Both the position numbers and the translations under genes were made by a program. The notes under the pieces are model-generated. The model searched no databases. It worked only from the letters and a program-made list of their open reading frames with translations, and had not been told where the DNA came from. Below, piece by piece: positions 1-10,110 of a stretch of DNA of 64,000 bases. The stretch covers positions 2,556,001-2,620,000 of the forward strand of contig NZ_CP129113.1 of assembly GCF_030762805.1 (NCBI RefSeq), in the 5' to 3' direction. The number at the start of each line of letters is the position of its first letter. Positions within the stretch are counted from its first letter, which is position 1. Source of the stretch: Aciduricibacillus chroicocephali. GTDB lineage: Bacteria > Bacillota > Bacilli > Bacillales > Amphibacillaceae.

Positions 1-31
1 CCTTCATGATTTATGCATGAGATTTTTCATA

Positions 32-1138
32 TTATTCATCAAGTGGCAGGAGGGTTGTCACACTGAAGCCGGATTGGGCATCAATAATGAGCTTGCCGGC
101 AATTGAGGCAGCGCGTTCCTCCATTCCTGTGAGACCTAGCCCCTTTTTTATAACCTCTGTTCCTTTTCCGCTGTCTCTCACTGTTAGCCTAATGAGCTTG
201 TTGAGTACAAAGAGTTCAACATGGATTGGTGCCCCGCCGGCATATTTCAAAGAATTGGTGAATGCCTCTGTGCAATTCTCCATGATGATTTTCCAGTGAA
301 TCGGCCTTACTGCATCGATTTTCCCCTTATGAACGAGCACCGTACGAATACCATGTCGGTCGGTGAACTCGTCCATGCATAGTTTCAGTCGACTCAGACC
401 AACCTGCTCTACGGGCGGCTTCATACCTTTGAGGGTCATACGAATACTTTCAATGCCTTCCCTCGTGATGCCGATTGCATTCCCCAACAGTTCATCGGCC
501 TTCTCAGGATTAGCGACAAGCAAAGTCCTTGCTGCCTCCATCTGGATTAGCGAGCCGGTTATCGAGTGTCCGATATCGTCATGAATCTGTTGAGAAAGGC
601 GATTCCGTTCCTCCAGCCTTGAGGCATAGGCCGACTGCTTGAGAAACTCATTATTCTCATGGAGACGATCCAGCAGTCTGCGTCGTTCCAGCCGCAAACT
701 GTCGGCAGACTCAACAAGCTTCTGAACCTTCCCTCGCGTAGAAAAATAAAATTCATGGATTAAAACGGAGAAAAGAGCGAGCGGTATATAGAAGAGTCTC
801 ATTTGCGAATCGATATAAAAGAGAGGAATGACAGAAACGAGTAGTGGCAAGATGACTGGAACGGAAATACTTTTTGCGAATTCTGAAAGGGCAAGCGGGA
901 GCAACAGGATGAACAGCGAATGTCCTTCCCAATAGCCAGTCAACGAAAGCATAATAACAAAAAAGAGAAGCAATCGCATCCGGAAGGCACTTTTGACAAG
1001 GCTAATCGCTACGTTCAAAGAAATATAAAGCAATAACAGCAGTATGCTGAACGAGCTTCCCTCATCTGGCTCAGCAACAATCACCATTGCTAGCACGAGA
1101 ACGAGTATCAGTTTGCTGGCAAGCATTACATTTGGCAT
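32..1138 (-). CDS. Sensor histidine kinase, NarL/DesK type
   Basis: A membrane sensor kinase of 368 residues that would phosphorylate the response regulator encoded just upstream. The first 130 or so residues are strongly hydrophobic and form about four to five membrane segments with almost no extracellular domain, as in intramembrane-sensing kinases. A coiled stretch (about 135-175) leads to a HisKA_3 dimerisation box, QQIHDDIGH, with His186 as the likely phospho-acceptor. The C-terminal ATPase has an N-box region near LTEAFTNSLKYAGG-type residues and the glycine-rich DSGKG and GLGLTGMEER motifs. The ATG lies 3 bp past the regulator stop, so the two are co-transcribed. The signal is unknown; the short loops suggest membrane stress or fluidity, but this is inference. 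Confidence 0.88.
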   Translation of the reverse strand: MPNVMLASKLILVLVLAMVIVAEPDEGSSFSILLLLLYISLNVAISLVKSAFRMRLLLFFVIMLSLTGYWEGHSLFILLLPLALSEFAKSISVPVILPLLVSVIPLFYIDSQMRLFYIPLALFSVLIHEFYFSTRGKVQKLVESADSLRLERRRLLDRLHENNEFLKQSAYASRLEERNRLSQQIHDDIGHSITGSLIQMEAARTLLVANPEKADELLGNAIGITREGIESIRMTLKGMKPPVEQVGLSRLKLCMDEFTDRHGIRTVLVHKGKIDAVRPIHWKIIMENCTEAFTNSLKYAGGAPIHVELFVLNKLIRLTVRDSGKGTEVIKKGLGLTGMEERAASIAGKLIIDAQSGFSVTTLLPLDE

Positions 1139-1141
1139 TAA

Positions 1142-1777
1142 TCACACATTCCCTGTCAAATAATATATGGCAATCTGCGTTCTATGCTTCAATGCCGTTT
1201 TGTTCAAAATCGAAGTGATATGATTTGCCACGGTCCCTCCGGAAATAAAGAGTCGCTCGGATATTTCCTTGTTTGAAAAACCCTTTGCAATCGATTCCAT
1301 AATATTCAGCTCTCGCTCTGTGAAAGGCTCCGGATTGAACTTCAGCCTCGGGCGCTCATCCATCACTAGACTTTCTCTAATCTTCTCAAGAACAGAATCT
1401 TGGATGATGCTCGTTCCATTCACGACACTATTGATTGCTTCACGAATACGTTCAGGATGCGTATTTTTCAACAGATAGCCTTTTGCTCCATTGCGAATCG
1501 CACCGAGAATGTATTCATCGTCATCGAATGTCGTCAAAATAATCGGTAGAACTTCCGTCTTTTCCCGAATTAGCTTTGTCGCTTCGACCCCATTCATGAC
1601 TGGCATCCGAACATCAAGCAAAGCAATATCGACTTGACCCTTAATGCAGCAATCAACTGCCTCCCTGCCATTCTCAACCATTTCCACGACAGTGAATTCA
1701 TCATAGCTGGACAGGATAATTTTCATCCCTTCACGGATAAACGAATTATCATCTGCAATCAGGATTCGAATTGTCAC
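1142..1777 (-). CDS. NarL/FixJ-family response regulator
   Basis: A 211-residue two-component regulator. The receiver domain (1-120) has the acidic pair Asp9/Asp10, phospho-acceptor Asp55 in LLDVRMP, the Thr of the TTFDDD stretch and Lys in YLLKN. The C-terminal LuxR-type helix-turn-helix (about 150-205) reads FTEREL...SNKEISERLFIS...TVANHI. It is the partner of the kinase directly downstream and begins 10 bp after the upstream GGDEF gene, so it is probably part of the same five-gene transcript. Its targets cannot be told from the sequence. Confidence 0.9.
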   Translation of the reverse strand: MTIRILIADDNSFIREGMKIILSSYDEFTVVEMVENGREAVDCCIKGQVDIALLDVRMPVMNGVEATKLIREKTEVLPIILTTFDDDEYILGAIRNGAKGYLLKNTHPERIREAINSVVNGTSIIQDSVLEKIRESLVMDERPRLKFNPEPFTERELNIMESIAKGFSNKEISERLFISGGTVANHITSILNKTALKHRTQIAIYYLTGNV

Positions 1778-1787
1778 AGGACATCAC

Positions 1788-2978
1788 TCATTTCTGGGCA
1801 AATTGCTCCGCGCTTGCAGTACAGACACGATTGCGTCCCGTACGTTTAGCTTCATACAGGCATTGGTCAGCAACCTCCCGCATCTGATCGGGATTATAAA
1901 CAGTTTCAGGATAAGTCGCCACACCGATTGATATCGTAATTTGTATTCTCTCGCCATTTGCTAGAGGGAAATGGTGGTCCTCTACTCCTTGGCGGATGCG
2001 CTCGGCAATTATTAGCGCTCGCTCCTTAGAGCAATCTTGAAGAATTACAGAGAATTCTTCTCCCCCATTTCGCGAAACAATATCGAAGGAACGGGCATTG
2101 TCACGAAGGACTTTTGCCAACTCTGCAAGTACGAGATCTCCCCCGGCATGTCCGTACGTATCATTGACCTTTTTGAAATGGTCAATATCAATGGCAAGCA
2201 AGGAGAGATTTTCTCCACGCTGGACTGCCCCGTGAATTAACTCATTCCACATAACATCGAACTGCCTTACATTGTTCAATCCGGTTAAGTAGTCCGTCGT
2301 AGATTCGAGTTCATATTTGTCGAGCAAGTACTGGGAATGGCGCACATGCTCAACGAAGAAGATCGATGCCATACCGCCAACTGTTGCAAAGAGCCAGTAA
2401 TTGGGGAAAAGTACTTTTAATTTGTCCCAGTCCCCAATTAAGAGACTGATCACGATAGTGAATGCGATATTTGAGAAAAGAACCATGCTCGCCCCAGTTA
2501 CGTAGAGAGGCTGACCTCTTTTAGCGTAGTGCCGGATTAACAAAAATCCTGTAAGCGAGATAATCATTAGTAAAAGTGCCATATACGCAGAGTAGGTGTG
2601 GTTAATATAGAAGCGACCTGCCATAATAATCGCTCCACTCAGAATGGCAGGTCGGAAACCGCCATGCAACGTTACAAGGATGATTGGCAAATAGCGCAAA
2701 TCAATATATGTCGAGTCTCCTACTTGAATGGAAAAACGCAGAAGAATGAGGCCGAGCATCCCGCCAGCAATCCCATTTATTAAATGGGAAACCTTGTCAT
2801 TGAGCTTTAGCCGCTTGAACAATTGCCATTTCAACTGTAGATAAGTAAATATAAGTGCAATAATAATGCTCAAATTGACGAAGAGGTCTACGAACAATGG
2901 AACTCCCGCCTTTCCAAATTTATCGGATGACTGCAGCAGCATCCCGTCGATCAGCTCAATCCACAAAGTCTCGGTCAC
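1788..2978 (-). CDS. Membrane diguanylate cyclase, 5TM-LYT plus GGDEF
   Basis: A predicted c-di-GMP synthase of 396 residues. The N-terminal half (about 28-215) is a block of membrane helices resembling the LytS-type 5TM receptor domain, with the IDLRYLPIILVTLHGGFRPAIL region typical of that fold split over two helices. The GGDEF domain (about 230-390) has an intact GGEEF active-site loop. RSFD lies exactly five residues before it, giving a good RxxD product-inhibition I-site. The gene overlaps the PAS-GGDEF gene upstream by 4 bp (ATGA-type coupling), so two cyclases are made from one message beside a two-component system. Confidence 0.88.
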   Translation of the reverse strand: MTETLWIELIDGMLLQSSDKFGKAGVPLFVDLFVNLSIIIALIFTYLQLKWQLFKRLKLNDKVSHLINGIAGGMLGLILLRFSIQVGDSTYIDLRYLPIILVTLHGGFRPAILSGAIIMAGRFYINHTYSAYMALLLMIISLTGFLLIRHYAKRGQPLYVTGASMVLFSNIAFTIVISLLIGDWDKLKVLFPNYWLFATVGGMASIFFVEHVRHSQYLLDKYELESTTDYLTGLNNVRQFDVMWNELIHGAVQRGENLSLLAIDIDHFKKVNDTYGHAGGDLVLAELAKVLRDNARSFDIVSRNGGEEFSVILQDCSKERALIIAERIRQGVEDHHFPLANGERIQITISIGVATYPETVYNPDQMREVADQCLYEAKRTGRNRVCTASAEQFAQK

Positions 2979-3967
2979 TTAATATATAGCGAACTTTGAT
3001 TCCGTCCGTTCTCCTTAGATTCATAAAGCGCCTGGTCAGCATGTTCAATAATAGATTCATCATTGTCTTCCTTTGTAAATTCCGCCACGCCGATACTAAT
3101 TGTTAGTTTCCCTACAATACCCCATTTCGCTTCAAGTATGGCTTTATTTAGACTGCGAGCGAAATCCATAGCCATCAGTGCATTTGCACCGGGCAAAATC
3201 ATAATAAATTCCTCACCACCATAGCGGGCAGTGAAATCTCCCCTTTTCATTTCCCGCTTCAAAATATGGGCCAATTTTGCAAGAACCTTATCACCAACCT
3301 GATGCCCATGTGTGTCGTTGACAACTTTAAAATGATCTATATCGATCATAAGCACTGAAAATGGAACTTTAGTTCGTTGGAATTTCTCAATTTCTTCGTA
3401 AAGCCTTTCCTCCAAGTATCTTCTGTTTGGAACTCCTGTCAGTTTATCCGTTTTGGAAAGCTCCACGAGTCCAGCATTGATGGCAATAAGTTCCTCTTGT
3501 TTCGCCTCTATTTCTTCATTCACGCGCTCAAGTTCAGCAAAAGCGGCTTCTTTTTCAATATAGGCGGCTTCCATCTCACGCTTCACTTCACGAAGCTCCA
3601 TCTCATATTCGATTCGCTTTTTCATCTGGAGCATGATGCAGTCAATGACAGTTTCTCCGCCAATATCAAGCTTTCTGGCATTTAAAAGAAATGGGATCGC
3701 TTCTCCATTCTTGCTTTTCATATTGATAAACAATTCTTCAATCTGCCCGTAAAGATTGATTTCAGGGATGGCATACGAATGAAGCACAAGGCGATTCGCT
3801 GGAGAAAGCAACATTTCCAGATGTTTTCCTGCGACATCATCCAACTCATACCCCATCCATTTCAGTAATGTCTTGTTTATCTCCTTAATGTGACCATTAC
3901 GATCCAGTGAGATATACCCACACGGTGCTGTGTCGATACGCTCTCCCATATCATTCACTCCAGTCAT
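2975..3967 (-). CDS. PAS-GGDEF diguanylate cyclase
   Basis: A soluble 330-residue protein. A PAS domain (about 8-120, beginning IDTAPCGYISLDRNG) is followed by a long coiled coil (about 118-165, rich in E/K/A/L) and a GGDEF domain with GGEEF. The position of the I-site reads KRGD rather than RxxD, so product inhibition is probably absent. It begins about 10 bp after the RsbQ-like gene. In Bacillus subtilis RsbQ activates the PAS domain of the phosphatase RsbP; here the PAS partner carries a cyclase, so the likely job is to turn the hydrolase-borne signal into c-di-GMP. That link is inference from gene order. Confidence 0.87.
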   Translation of the reverse strand: MTGVNDMGERIDTAPCGYISLDRNGHIKEINKTLLKWMGYELDDVAGKHLEMLLSPANRLVLHSYAIPEINLYGQIEELFINMKSKNGEAIPFLLNARKLDIGGETVIDCIMLQMKKRIEYEMELREVKREMEAAYIEKEAAFAELERVNEEIEAKQEELIAINAGLVELSKTDKLTGVPNRRYLEERLYEEIEKFQRTKVPFSVLMIDIDHFKVVNDTHGHQVGDKVLAKLAHILKREMKRGDFTARYGGEEFIMILPGANALMAMDFARSLNKAILEAKWGIVGKLTISIGVAEFTKEDNDESIIEHADQALYESKENGRNQSSLYIK

Positions 3968-3977
3968 TCCTGAACAA

Positions 3978-4774
3978 TCAGGACAAGTACTCTCTAATTA
4001 GGTTAATTGTCTCTGCCGGTTGGCTAATATGCGGATAATGGCCTTTAGCTTCCATGACACGTATTTTTCCATTCGCTAGATGTTCAGCTAAATCTTACCA
4101 GCCTCAACTGGTACTATACTGTCATCCGAGCATTGGATCACGAGTGTTGGCACCTTCATAAGCGAAAGTTTGTCCCGATTATCCGTAAAAAATGTCACCT
4201 CAGCGAACTGCCTTGCAATCCCTGGATCACCAGACATGAACGTTTTCTCCAGGTTCCTTACGGGTGTCATGCCCTTTGATTGATCCATGACGAGTGGAGC
4301 CATAAAGCTGGCCCAGCCTGCGAAGTTCATTTCCATCATATCAAGTAGTTCCACGATGTCACCTTTGTCAAAGCCGCCAACGTATCCTTTGGAGTCATTC
4401 AAATAACAAGCAGAAGGACCAATCATGATCATTTTATTGAATAGCTCTGGACGTTCAATTGCTGCGAGCAGTCCCGTCATTGAGCTCACTGAATGACCAA
4501 CGTAGATAATGTTCTGCAGCTGAAGGGCATCAATGACATCGAGCACATCTTGGGCATAACCTTGCAAGTCTCCATATTTAACAGAATCATAGGCACTTAA
4601 ATCAGACTGGCCCGAGCCGACATAATCAAATAAGACAATTCTGTAGTCATTCTCAAGCGCCGGTGTAATATATCTCCACATTTGCTGATCACAGCCAAAC
4701 CCGTGGGCCATCACCATTGTCTCACTGCCGTTTCCAATCACTTTCACATGATTGCGCCTCAGCACATCAACCAT
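3978..4774 (-). pseudogene. rsbQ: RsbQ-like alpha/beta hydrolase, frameshifted near the C terminus
   Basis: Close in sequence pattern to RsbQ, the energy-stress alpha/beta hydrolase: it starts MVDVLRRNHVKV, with HGFGCDQQMWRY, the nucleophile elbow GHSVSS (Ser95) and Asp218 in the DDSIVP segment. The start at 4774 is chosen because AGAGGA lies just upstream, whereas the longer ATG at 4810 has no such site. The frame ends early at 4088 (EAGKI then TAG). The other frame continues to 3978 with the expected end, including GHYPH, which supplies the catalytic His. One extra G at about 4094 would restore a 265-residue protein, the normal RsbQ size. Either a real loss of the His or a sequence error. 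Confidence 0.8.
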
Positions 4775-5058
4775 TAGGCTTCCTCTCCGTTCTCCATAAT
4801 CTATTTCCATCCATTATCGCAAAATTGTATAGAAAGGTACATACCATATTGCCTATTTTTGGATTCAGCCACTTTTCCTATTTTTTCAGACATAATGGTC
4901 GCGGATTCTCACAGTAACACTGTTATTTCTGTTGCTTCAGAAAAGAATTCATCCACTTTTGAACTTAATTCAGCATGTTACTCAAGTCGTACAAAAATAA
5001 GCGTACAACTATTCAGATTCTGTAATAAAATATTAAAGAATATTAAGGGGGCTATTAT
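4775..5058. other. Divergent intergenic region
   Basis: This 284-bp AT-rich stretch separates the minus-strand signalling operon from the plus-strand LiaF-like gene and must hold both promoters. Directly repeated CGTACAA sits at about 4988-5010. I could not assign convincing -35/-10 pairs on either strand. Confidence 0.4.
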
Positions 5059-5715
5059 ATGAATGGAAGATTTTTGACGGGGACGATCCTCGTTTTGCTT
5101 GGTGTCGGCTTTTTGCTGCAGCAGGCACATGTCTGGGACTTTTCTGATATATTGTCTAATTGCTGGCCGCTCATCCTTGTCATAGTCGGGATTGCTCAGC
5201 TCTTTAACCGCAACAGCACTTCACTTTTCTCAGGCTTTATATTTATCGTTGCCGGTATCCTGTTCTTCATCAATAATCTTATAGATATCAATCTTTATCT
5301 CTATTTTTGGCCGCTCATTCTCATTATTGCTGGGGTTTCCTTCTTTTTCTCTCGCGGAACACATCGGGCCAAACCTATTTCTGACGATGCGACAAACTCA
5401 TTCTCCATTTTTGGCGGGCAGAATATCCAAGTTACTTCCAGCGATTACGAGGGCGGACAGGTTACTGCAATATTTGGTGGAGCGGAAATCGACCTCCGAG
5501 ATGCTGTCATTTCCGAACAGGGGGCTGTCCTGGAGCTGAATGCAGTTTTTGGCGGCGTCAAAATATACGTTCCAGAGAATGCCAAAGTCCAAGTATCTGG
5601 TTTGCCGATTTTCGGAGGCTGTGAAAACAAAACACGTAAAAGAGCTATCACTGATGCTCCTTTGCTAAAAATCAATTATGCTGCTGTTTTTGGCGGTGTG
5701 GAAATTAGGGATTAA
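5059..5715 (+). CDS. LiaF-like membrane protein (LiaI/LiaF TM region plus C-terminal beta domain)
   Basis: A 218-residue protein with four predicted membrane helices in the first 110 residues, repeating the WPLILVIVGI / WPLILIIAGV pattern of the LiaI/LiaF transmembrane module. A soluble C-terminal domain contains four FGG repeats (SIFGGQNI, AIFGGAEIDL, AVFGGVKIYV, AVFGGVEI), as in the YvqF/LiaF C-terminal fold. In B. subtilis LiaF inhibits the LiaRS envelope-stress system, and the kinase 32-1138 nearby is of the same broad class, but the two are not adjacent, so partnership is only a guess. The ribosome site AAGGGGG lies 8 bp before the ATG. Confidence 0.82.
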   Translation: MNGRFLTGTILVLLGVGFLLQQAHVWDFSDILSNCWPLILVIVGIAQLFNRNSTSLFSGFIFIVAGILFFINNLIDINLYLYFWPLILIIAGVSFFFSRGTHRAKPISDDATNSFSIFGGQNIQVTSSDYEGGQVTAIFGGAEIDLRDAVISEQGAVLELNAVFGGVKIYVPENAKVQVSGLPIFGGCENKTRKRAITDAPLLKINYAAVFGGVEIRD

Positions 5716-5718
5716 TTG

Positions 5719-5778
5719 AAAAAGGGCCCGGCTGCAAAACACCTTTCAACAGATGTTTTTCAGCACGCGTCCTTTTTT
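5719..5778. terminator. Bidirectional terminator
   Basis: A large imperfect stem-loop: AAAAAGG pairs with CCTTTTTT on the outside, GCTG with CAGC and AAAACA with TGTTTT inside. A-tracts and T-tracts on both sides serve the convergent genes 5059-5715 and 5780-6103. Confidence 0.7.
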
Positions 5779-5779
5779 A

Positions 5780-6103
5780 TTAGTCAGATTCGAACTTTAG
5801 GATCTGCCCTGTATTGCTATCGATGTCCAATTCATATTTGACTCCTTGTGCCGTCAAAACTTCCACCTCATAAATCGTCTTACCATGCTCCTGTTCAAGT
5901 TCAATCTTCACGACTTGACCTGGTACACGGCTGAGTGCGATATTCATTGCTTCCTGCATCGAAATTGCCCGATAATACTGAAACGGATAATCTCCCCCTC
6001 CGAACTCCTGGTATTCCGGGAATCCCAAGTATTCCTCATAATGCCGTTCATCCCAGCCCTGAAAAGCCAGGTCATCATAATAGTTGTACAATAAATAACC
6101 CAC
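5780..6103 (-). CDS. PepSY domain protein
   Basis: A 107-residue protein. Residues 48-107 form one PepSY domain: a helix (MQEAMNIALSRVPGQVVKIELEQE) followed by a beta hairpin (IYEVEVLTAQGVKYELDIDSNTGQIL). The N-terminal 45 residues are rich in Tyr, Asp and Gly. I see no signal peptide or membrane segment, which is unusual because many PepSY proteins are exported. PepSY domains are found in peptidase propeptides and envelope proteins; no specific role can be given. It converges on the LiaF-like gene at a shared terminator. Confidence 0.78.
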   Translation of the reverse strand: MGYLLYNYYDDLAFQGWDERHYEEYLGFPEYQEFGGGDYPFQYYRAISMQEAMNIALSRVPGQVVKIELEQEHGKTIYEVEVLTAQGVKYELDIDSNTGQILKFESD

Positions 6104-6311
6104 CCTTGTGCATCATTTTTATCTATTTATCTTTACGCAAGCAGTTTATGGGAGACAGCCGAGATAGGTATGGGCAAGGGTCTAACCTGTTTTCGAGTTA
6201 CATGTGCAAAGTCCATTTGGAATTAAATAAGTACGATACATAATACGAGTCATTAAGCGTATACATCTTTAGTGGCGTTTCACTATTTTCCTCTCAAGGA
6301 GATGTTCAAAG

Positions 6312-7832
6312 ATGATTTATGCAAACCCAAACACTGAAGGTTCACTCGTACATTTCAAGGATAGATATGATAACTTCATTGGCGGCAAATGGGTTCCTCC
6401 CGTCAAAGGGTTTTATTTTGACAATAAGACACCGGTGACTGGAGAGGTGTTTACTCAAGCTGCCCGCTCCACAGAGGAAGATCTTGAACTAGCTCTCGAT
6501 GCCGCGCACCAGGCAAAGGATGCTTGGGGCAAGACATCGGCGGCGGAACGTGCACTTATTCTGAATCGCATCGCTGACCGTATAGAAGAGAATCTTGAGG
6601 TGATTGCGGTAGCGGAGAGTTGGGAAAACGGAAAAGCAGTTCGTGAGACATTGAATGCCGATATTCCACTTGCAATAGATCATTTCCGCTATTTCGCTGG
6701 CGTGATCCGTGCCCAGGAAGGACGCACAACTCAGATTAACAATGACACCGTAGCATACCATTTCAATGAACCACTCGGTGTTGTCGGGCAGATCATTCCA
6801 TGGAATTTCCCAATACTTATGGCTACTTGGAAACTCGCGCCAGCACTCGCGGCAGGCAACTGTGTCGTTTTGAAACCAGCTGAGCAGACACCTGCTTCAA
6901 TCCTGCTCGTTATGGAGTTGATACAGGACCTGATTCCGGACGGTGTCGTCAATATTGTGAATGGCTTCGGTTCGGAGATTGGCAATGCCCTTGCTACAAG
7001 CGAGCGTATTTCCAAAATCGCATTCACTGGCTCAACAGCTGTAGGGCAGAAAATTATGGAGAATGCCTCCGAAAATATTATTCCAGTCACACTGGAACTT
7101 GGCGGCAAATCCCCGAACATCTATTTTGAAGATGTCATGGATCGGGACGATGCTTTCCTTGATAAAGCAGTTGAAGGGTTCGTCATGTTCGCCCTGAACT
7201 CAGGAGAAGTATGTACATGTCCATCACGAGCCCTTATCCAGGAATCCATTTATGAGCGATTCATTGAACGCGCCATCGAACGTGTAAAACAGATTAAGAT
7301 CGGCAATCCGCTTGATACAGAAGTAATGATGGGCGCTCAAAACTCGACAGCACAACAGGAGAAAATCCTTTCCTATATGAAGATTGCTGTAGAGGAAGGA
7401 GCAGAGTGTCTCGTTGGCGGTGGTGCAAATAGACTGGACGGCGCACAGAGCAATGGCTATTATATCGAACCAACAATTTTCAAAGGCGACAATCAGATGC
7501 GTTTCTTCCAGGAAGAAATCTTTGGTCCGGTGCTTGCTGTGACGACGTTCAAGGACTTTGATGAAGCCATTGAGATTGCAAACGATACAGTATACGGACT
7601 TGGCGCAGGTGTATGGTCACGAAATGGCGACACTGCTTATCGTGCAGGTCGTGCTATTCAGGCTGGTCGTGTATGGACGAATACGTATCATCAGTATCCT
7701 GCAGGAGCCGCATTTGGCGGATACAAGAAATCCGGTATTGGTCGCGAGAACCACGCCATGATGCTTGATCATTACCAACAGACGAAGAATATCCTCGTCA
7801 GTTACAATCCCGAGCCACAAGGTTTCTTCTAA
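6312..7832 (+). CDS. NAD(P)-dependent aldehyde dehydrogenase
   Basis: A 506-residue full-length aldehyde dehydrogenase, oxidising an aldehyde to the acid with NAD(P). Visible motifs are [21 protein letters not shown] in the cofactor-binding region, FTGSTAVGQ, the general-base motif LELGGKSPN and the catalytic-Cys loop [11 protein letters not shown], with Cys in the expected position about 34 residues after the Glu. The N terminus ([15 protein letters not shown]) and the C terminus ([17 protein letters not shown]) fit the acetaldehyde/long-chain AldA-AldB group. The ribosome site AAGGAGATG is 7 bp upstream. It appears to be a single-gene transcript ending at a strong terminator. The true substrate is not evident. 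Confidence 0.9.
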   Translation: MIYANPNTEGSLVHFKDRYDNFIGGKWVPPVKGFYFDNKTPVTGEVFTQAARSTEEDLELALDAAHQAKDAWGKTSAAERALILNRIADRIEENLEVIAVAESWENGKAVRETLNADIPLAIDHFRYFAGVIRAQEGRTTQINNDTVAYHFNEPLGVVGQIIPWNFPILMATWKLAPALAAGNCVVLKPAEQTPASILLVMELIQDLIPDGVVNIVNGFGSEIGNALATSERISKIAFTGSTAVGQKIMENASENIIPVTLELGGKSPNIYFEDVMDRDDAFLDKAVEGFVMFALNSGEVCTCPSRALIQESIYERFIERAIERVKQIKIGNPLDTEVMMGAQNSTAQQEKILSYMKIAVEEGAECLVGGGANRLDGAQSNGYYIEPTIFKGDNQMRFFQEEIFGPVLAVTTFKDFDEAIEIANDTVYGLGAGVWSRNGDTAYRAGRAIQAGRVWTNTYHQYPAGAAFGGYKKSGIGRENHAMMLDHYQQTKNILVSYNPEPQGFF

Positions 7833-7871
7833 ACTCTTGAGTACTGGATCGGCTCGTAAACATATAATTTT

Positions 7872-7911
7872 AAAGAAGGCTTCCGCAACGCCTGCGGAAG
7901 CCTTCTTTTTT
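7872..7911. terminator. Bidirectional terminator
   Basis: A 14-16 bp perfect stem (AAGAAGGCTTCCGCA with TGCGGAAGCCTTCTT, loop about 5 nt) with A- and T-tracts on either side. It lies between the convergent aldehyde dehydrogenase and chemoreceptor genes. Confidence 0.92.
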
Positions 7912-7915
7912 AACC

Positions 7916-9877
7916 TCATATTTTAAAAGTCTTGATCAAATGTTGCAGCTCTTCAGATAGCTCTGCCAGTGATTTCGCTGCAGATGTCACTTCATTCATT
8001 GCAGCAAGCTGCTCAGATGTCGATGATGCAATTTCTTCAGCAGCTGCGGCATTTCCTCGGGATACATCCGTCAGTTCCGTTGCACTTGTTGTAACTTGCT
8101 GGACGCTTGCGGCAACATATTCACAGATCTCTGCTACTTCAACAATTCGCGGCTCAATCGCCTGAATGCTATCCACAATCTCAGCAAACTGTTCAGATGT
8201 CTCGCTGGAAAGCTTAAGCCCTTCCATTACATTAACAGACGCATCATGCATAGCTGCTGCAGAATTGGCAGTATCTGTTTGGATGCTGCCAATCAAAGAA
8301 GCAATTTGCTTGGCTGATTGCTGCGACTGTTCAGCGAGCTTACGTACCTCATCTGCAACTACAGAGAAACCTTTTCCAGACTCTCCAGCTCTTGCAGCTT
8401 CAATTGCCGCATTCAAAGAAAGCAGATTTGTCTGTTCACTAATCCCCACAATCGTCTCTACGATGTTCTCAATTTCTTTTGATCTGCCGCTCAATAATTG
8501 AATGCTCTCGTTAGAAGCGGTGACAGATTGGTGAATATTGTTCATCTGGCTCATTGAACGGCTGACAGCCACTCCTCCTTCTTCAGCACGCTTTGCGGCT
8601 TCTTTCGCCAATTGTGCTACAGCTGTCGCTCTGTCAGAAACCTTTGTCACTTCTGTACCTGCATCTTGAAGCAGAGCAACATTCTCCTTAAGTCCGCTCT
8701 CCTGATCCTCTGCTCCTTTAGCAACGAATTGAATACCAGAAGAAACCTCGTCTGCTGCGGCAGCGGTCTGTTCCGAACTAGCTGTCAGTTCCTCAGCGGA
8801 TGCAGCGACTTGCTCCGCACTCTGGTCAACTTCCTGTATGAGCTCGCGTAAATTGTCCGACATCACATTGAAGGACTGAGCCACTTTGCCAATTTCATCA
8901 TTGGAGTATACGGCAGCCTTTTCCGTCAAATCCCCTGAGCTGATTGCGATGGCTGACTCGTTCAATTCTTTAAGCGGACGGATAATGGAACGGATAAGGA
9001 AATATCCAATTACCCCCCATATGATGAATGCAGCCGCGAGTATTGATAAAATATAATTCAAAATTGGACGCGCTGTACTGCTTGCTTCACTGACATCCAT
9101 AACACCAGCCACTTTCCATCCTGTCAGCTCATCTGTATTGAATATCATCTTCCGTTTCTTGCCGTTCTCACTGAAATTATAGGAACCGGATTTCTTCTGG
9201 AGCAGCTTTTTATAATAAGGCTGTTCAGCCGTTGTTCCTACCTCTTTATTAGGGTGGGTAATAAACGTACCTTCCTGGTCAAGCAGCATCATATAGCCAT
9301 TCTTGCCAACAGATACTTTGCTTGCCATTTCGCTGACATGATTGATTGCGACATCAATGCCAATTACTCCCGATCCGTCGTCAGCCGCCTTGGCGATTGT
9401 CTCAACCATCTCACCTGACCTTGCATCTGCATAAGGTTTGGTCAAAATGACCTCTCCCTTATGCTCCATCGCATCTTTATACCAAGGACGTGTACGCGGA
9501 TCAAGATCCAGCTCCTGCCACGGTGATAGAATAAGATCAGAATTAAATGCCCCGACATAGATTGAGTACACGTCCGGATGATAGTCTTTATATTGATCAA
9601 GCAATGTCCGCAGCTCCCGGCTGTCTTTCCCTTTATACATATCTGCATTGACAACACCCGCTAGTTTATCAAGATTGTCCATATGTGGTTTCAAAGAGTC
9701 ATTAACGATCGTGCCGAGCAACTTCACATTTTCATGAGCCTTTCCGACAATTTGCTCTTCAGTCGTCTCTTTTGCACTCTTGTACGAGAGAAGCCCAACG
9801 GAAATACTAGGTATGAACAAAATAAGTGCAAACACGAGTGTAAGTCTGTTTCTCACACTGGATTTGAGAAATTTCAA
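7916..9877 (-). CDS. Methyl-accepting chemotaxis protein, dCache type
   Basis: A 653-residue transmembrane chemoreceptor. Helix 1 is at about 11-31, followed by an extracellular double-Cache ligand domain (about 40-270, containing [19 protein letters not shown] and the second module [20 protein letters not shown]). Helix 2 is at about 278-300, HAMP at about 300-355, and a long signalling hairpin carries the very conserved tip [19 protein letters not shown]. The DPRTRPWY segment is typical of Cache domains that bind amino acids and similar small ligands. The start is a TTG with AGGAGGG 13 bp upstream, rather long. An ATG between them is closed by a stop after two codons, so the exact start is uncertain. 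Confidence 0.92.
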   Translation of the reverse strand: MKFLKSSVRNRLTLVFALILFIPSISVGLLSYKSAKETTEEQIVGKAHENVKLLGTIVNDSLKPHMDNLDKLAGVVNADMYKGKDSRELRTLLDQYKDYHPDVYSIYVGAFNSDLILSPWQELDLDPRTRPWYKDAMEHKGEVILTKPYADARSGEMVETIAKAADDGSGVIGIDVAINHVSEMASKVSVGKNGYMMLLDQEGTFITHPNKEVGTTAEQPYYKKLLQKKSGSYNFSENGKKRKMIFNTDELTGWKVAGVMDVSEASSTARPILNYILSILAAAFIIWGVIGYFLIRSIIRPLKELNESAIAISSGDLTEKAAVYSNDEIGKVAQSFNVMSDNLRELIQEVDQSAEQVAASAEELTASSEQTAAAADEVSSGIQFVAKGAEDQESGLKENVALLQDAGTEVTKVSDRATAVAQLAKEAAKRAEEGGVAVSRSMSQMNNIHQSVTASNESIQLLSGRSKEIENIVETIVGISEQTNLLSLNAAIEAARAGESGKGFSVVADEVRKLAEQSQQSAKQIASLIGSIQTDTANSAAAMHDASVNVMEGLKLSSETSEQFAEIVDSIQAIEPRIVEVAEICEYVAASVQQVTTSATELTDVSRGNAAAAEEIASSTSEQLAAMNEVTSAAKSLAELSEELQHLIKTFKI

Positions 9878-10070
9878 CTAAATCATGCTCCCTCCTGATG
9901 TAATTGCCTACTGTCAAAGCCTTCGCAAACAACAGATAAGCCTTTAGGTTCAATTAAACTAAACTAAATTAGGAATAAAAGCTCATTAACAGACTTATTC
10001 TACCATAAGGAAGAGCGTATTTGATTACCATTTATCAATTAATTACGAAAATATATTACATTGTGCAAAT

Positions 10071-10102
10071 AAAAAAGAGCGAGCTCCAATGCTCACTCTT
10101 TT
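10071..10102 (-). terminator. Terminator of the epimerase-like gene
   Basis: Stem AAAAGAGCGAGC with GCTCACTCTTTT (one mismatch), followed on the minus strand by a T-tract. It lies directly past the stop of 10111-11082. Confidence 0.75.
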
Positions 10103-10110
10103 CCCCACGA

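Noticed and set aside
6104-6311. A sigma-B promoter ahead of the aldehyde dehydrogenase
   Set aside because: No GTTT / GGGTAT-type pair with proper spacing could be found in the region.
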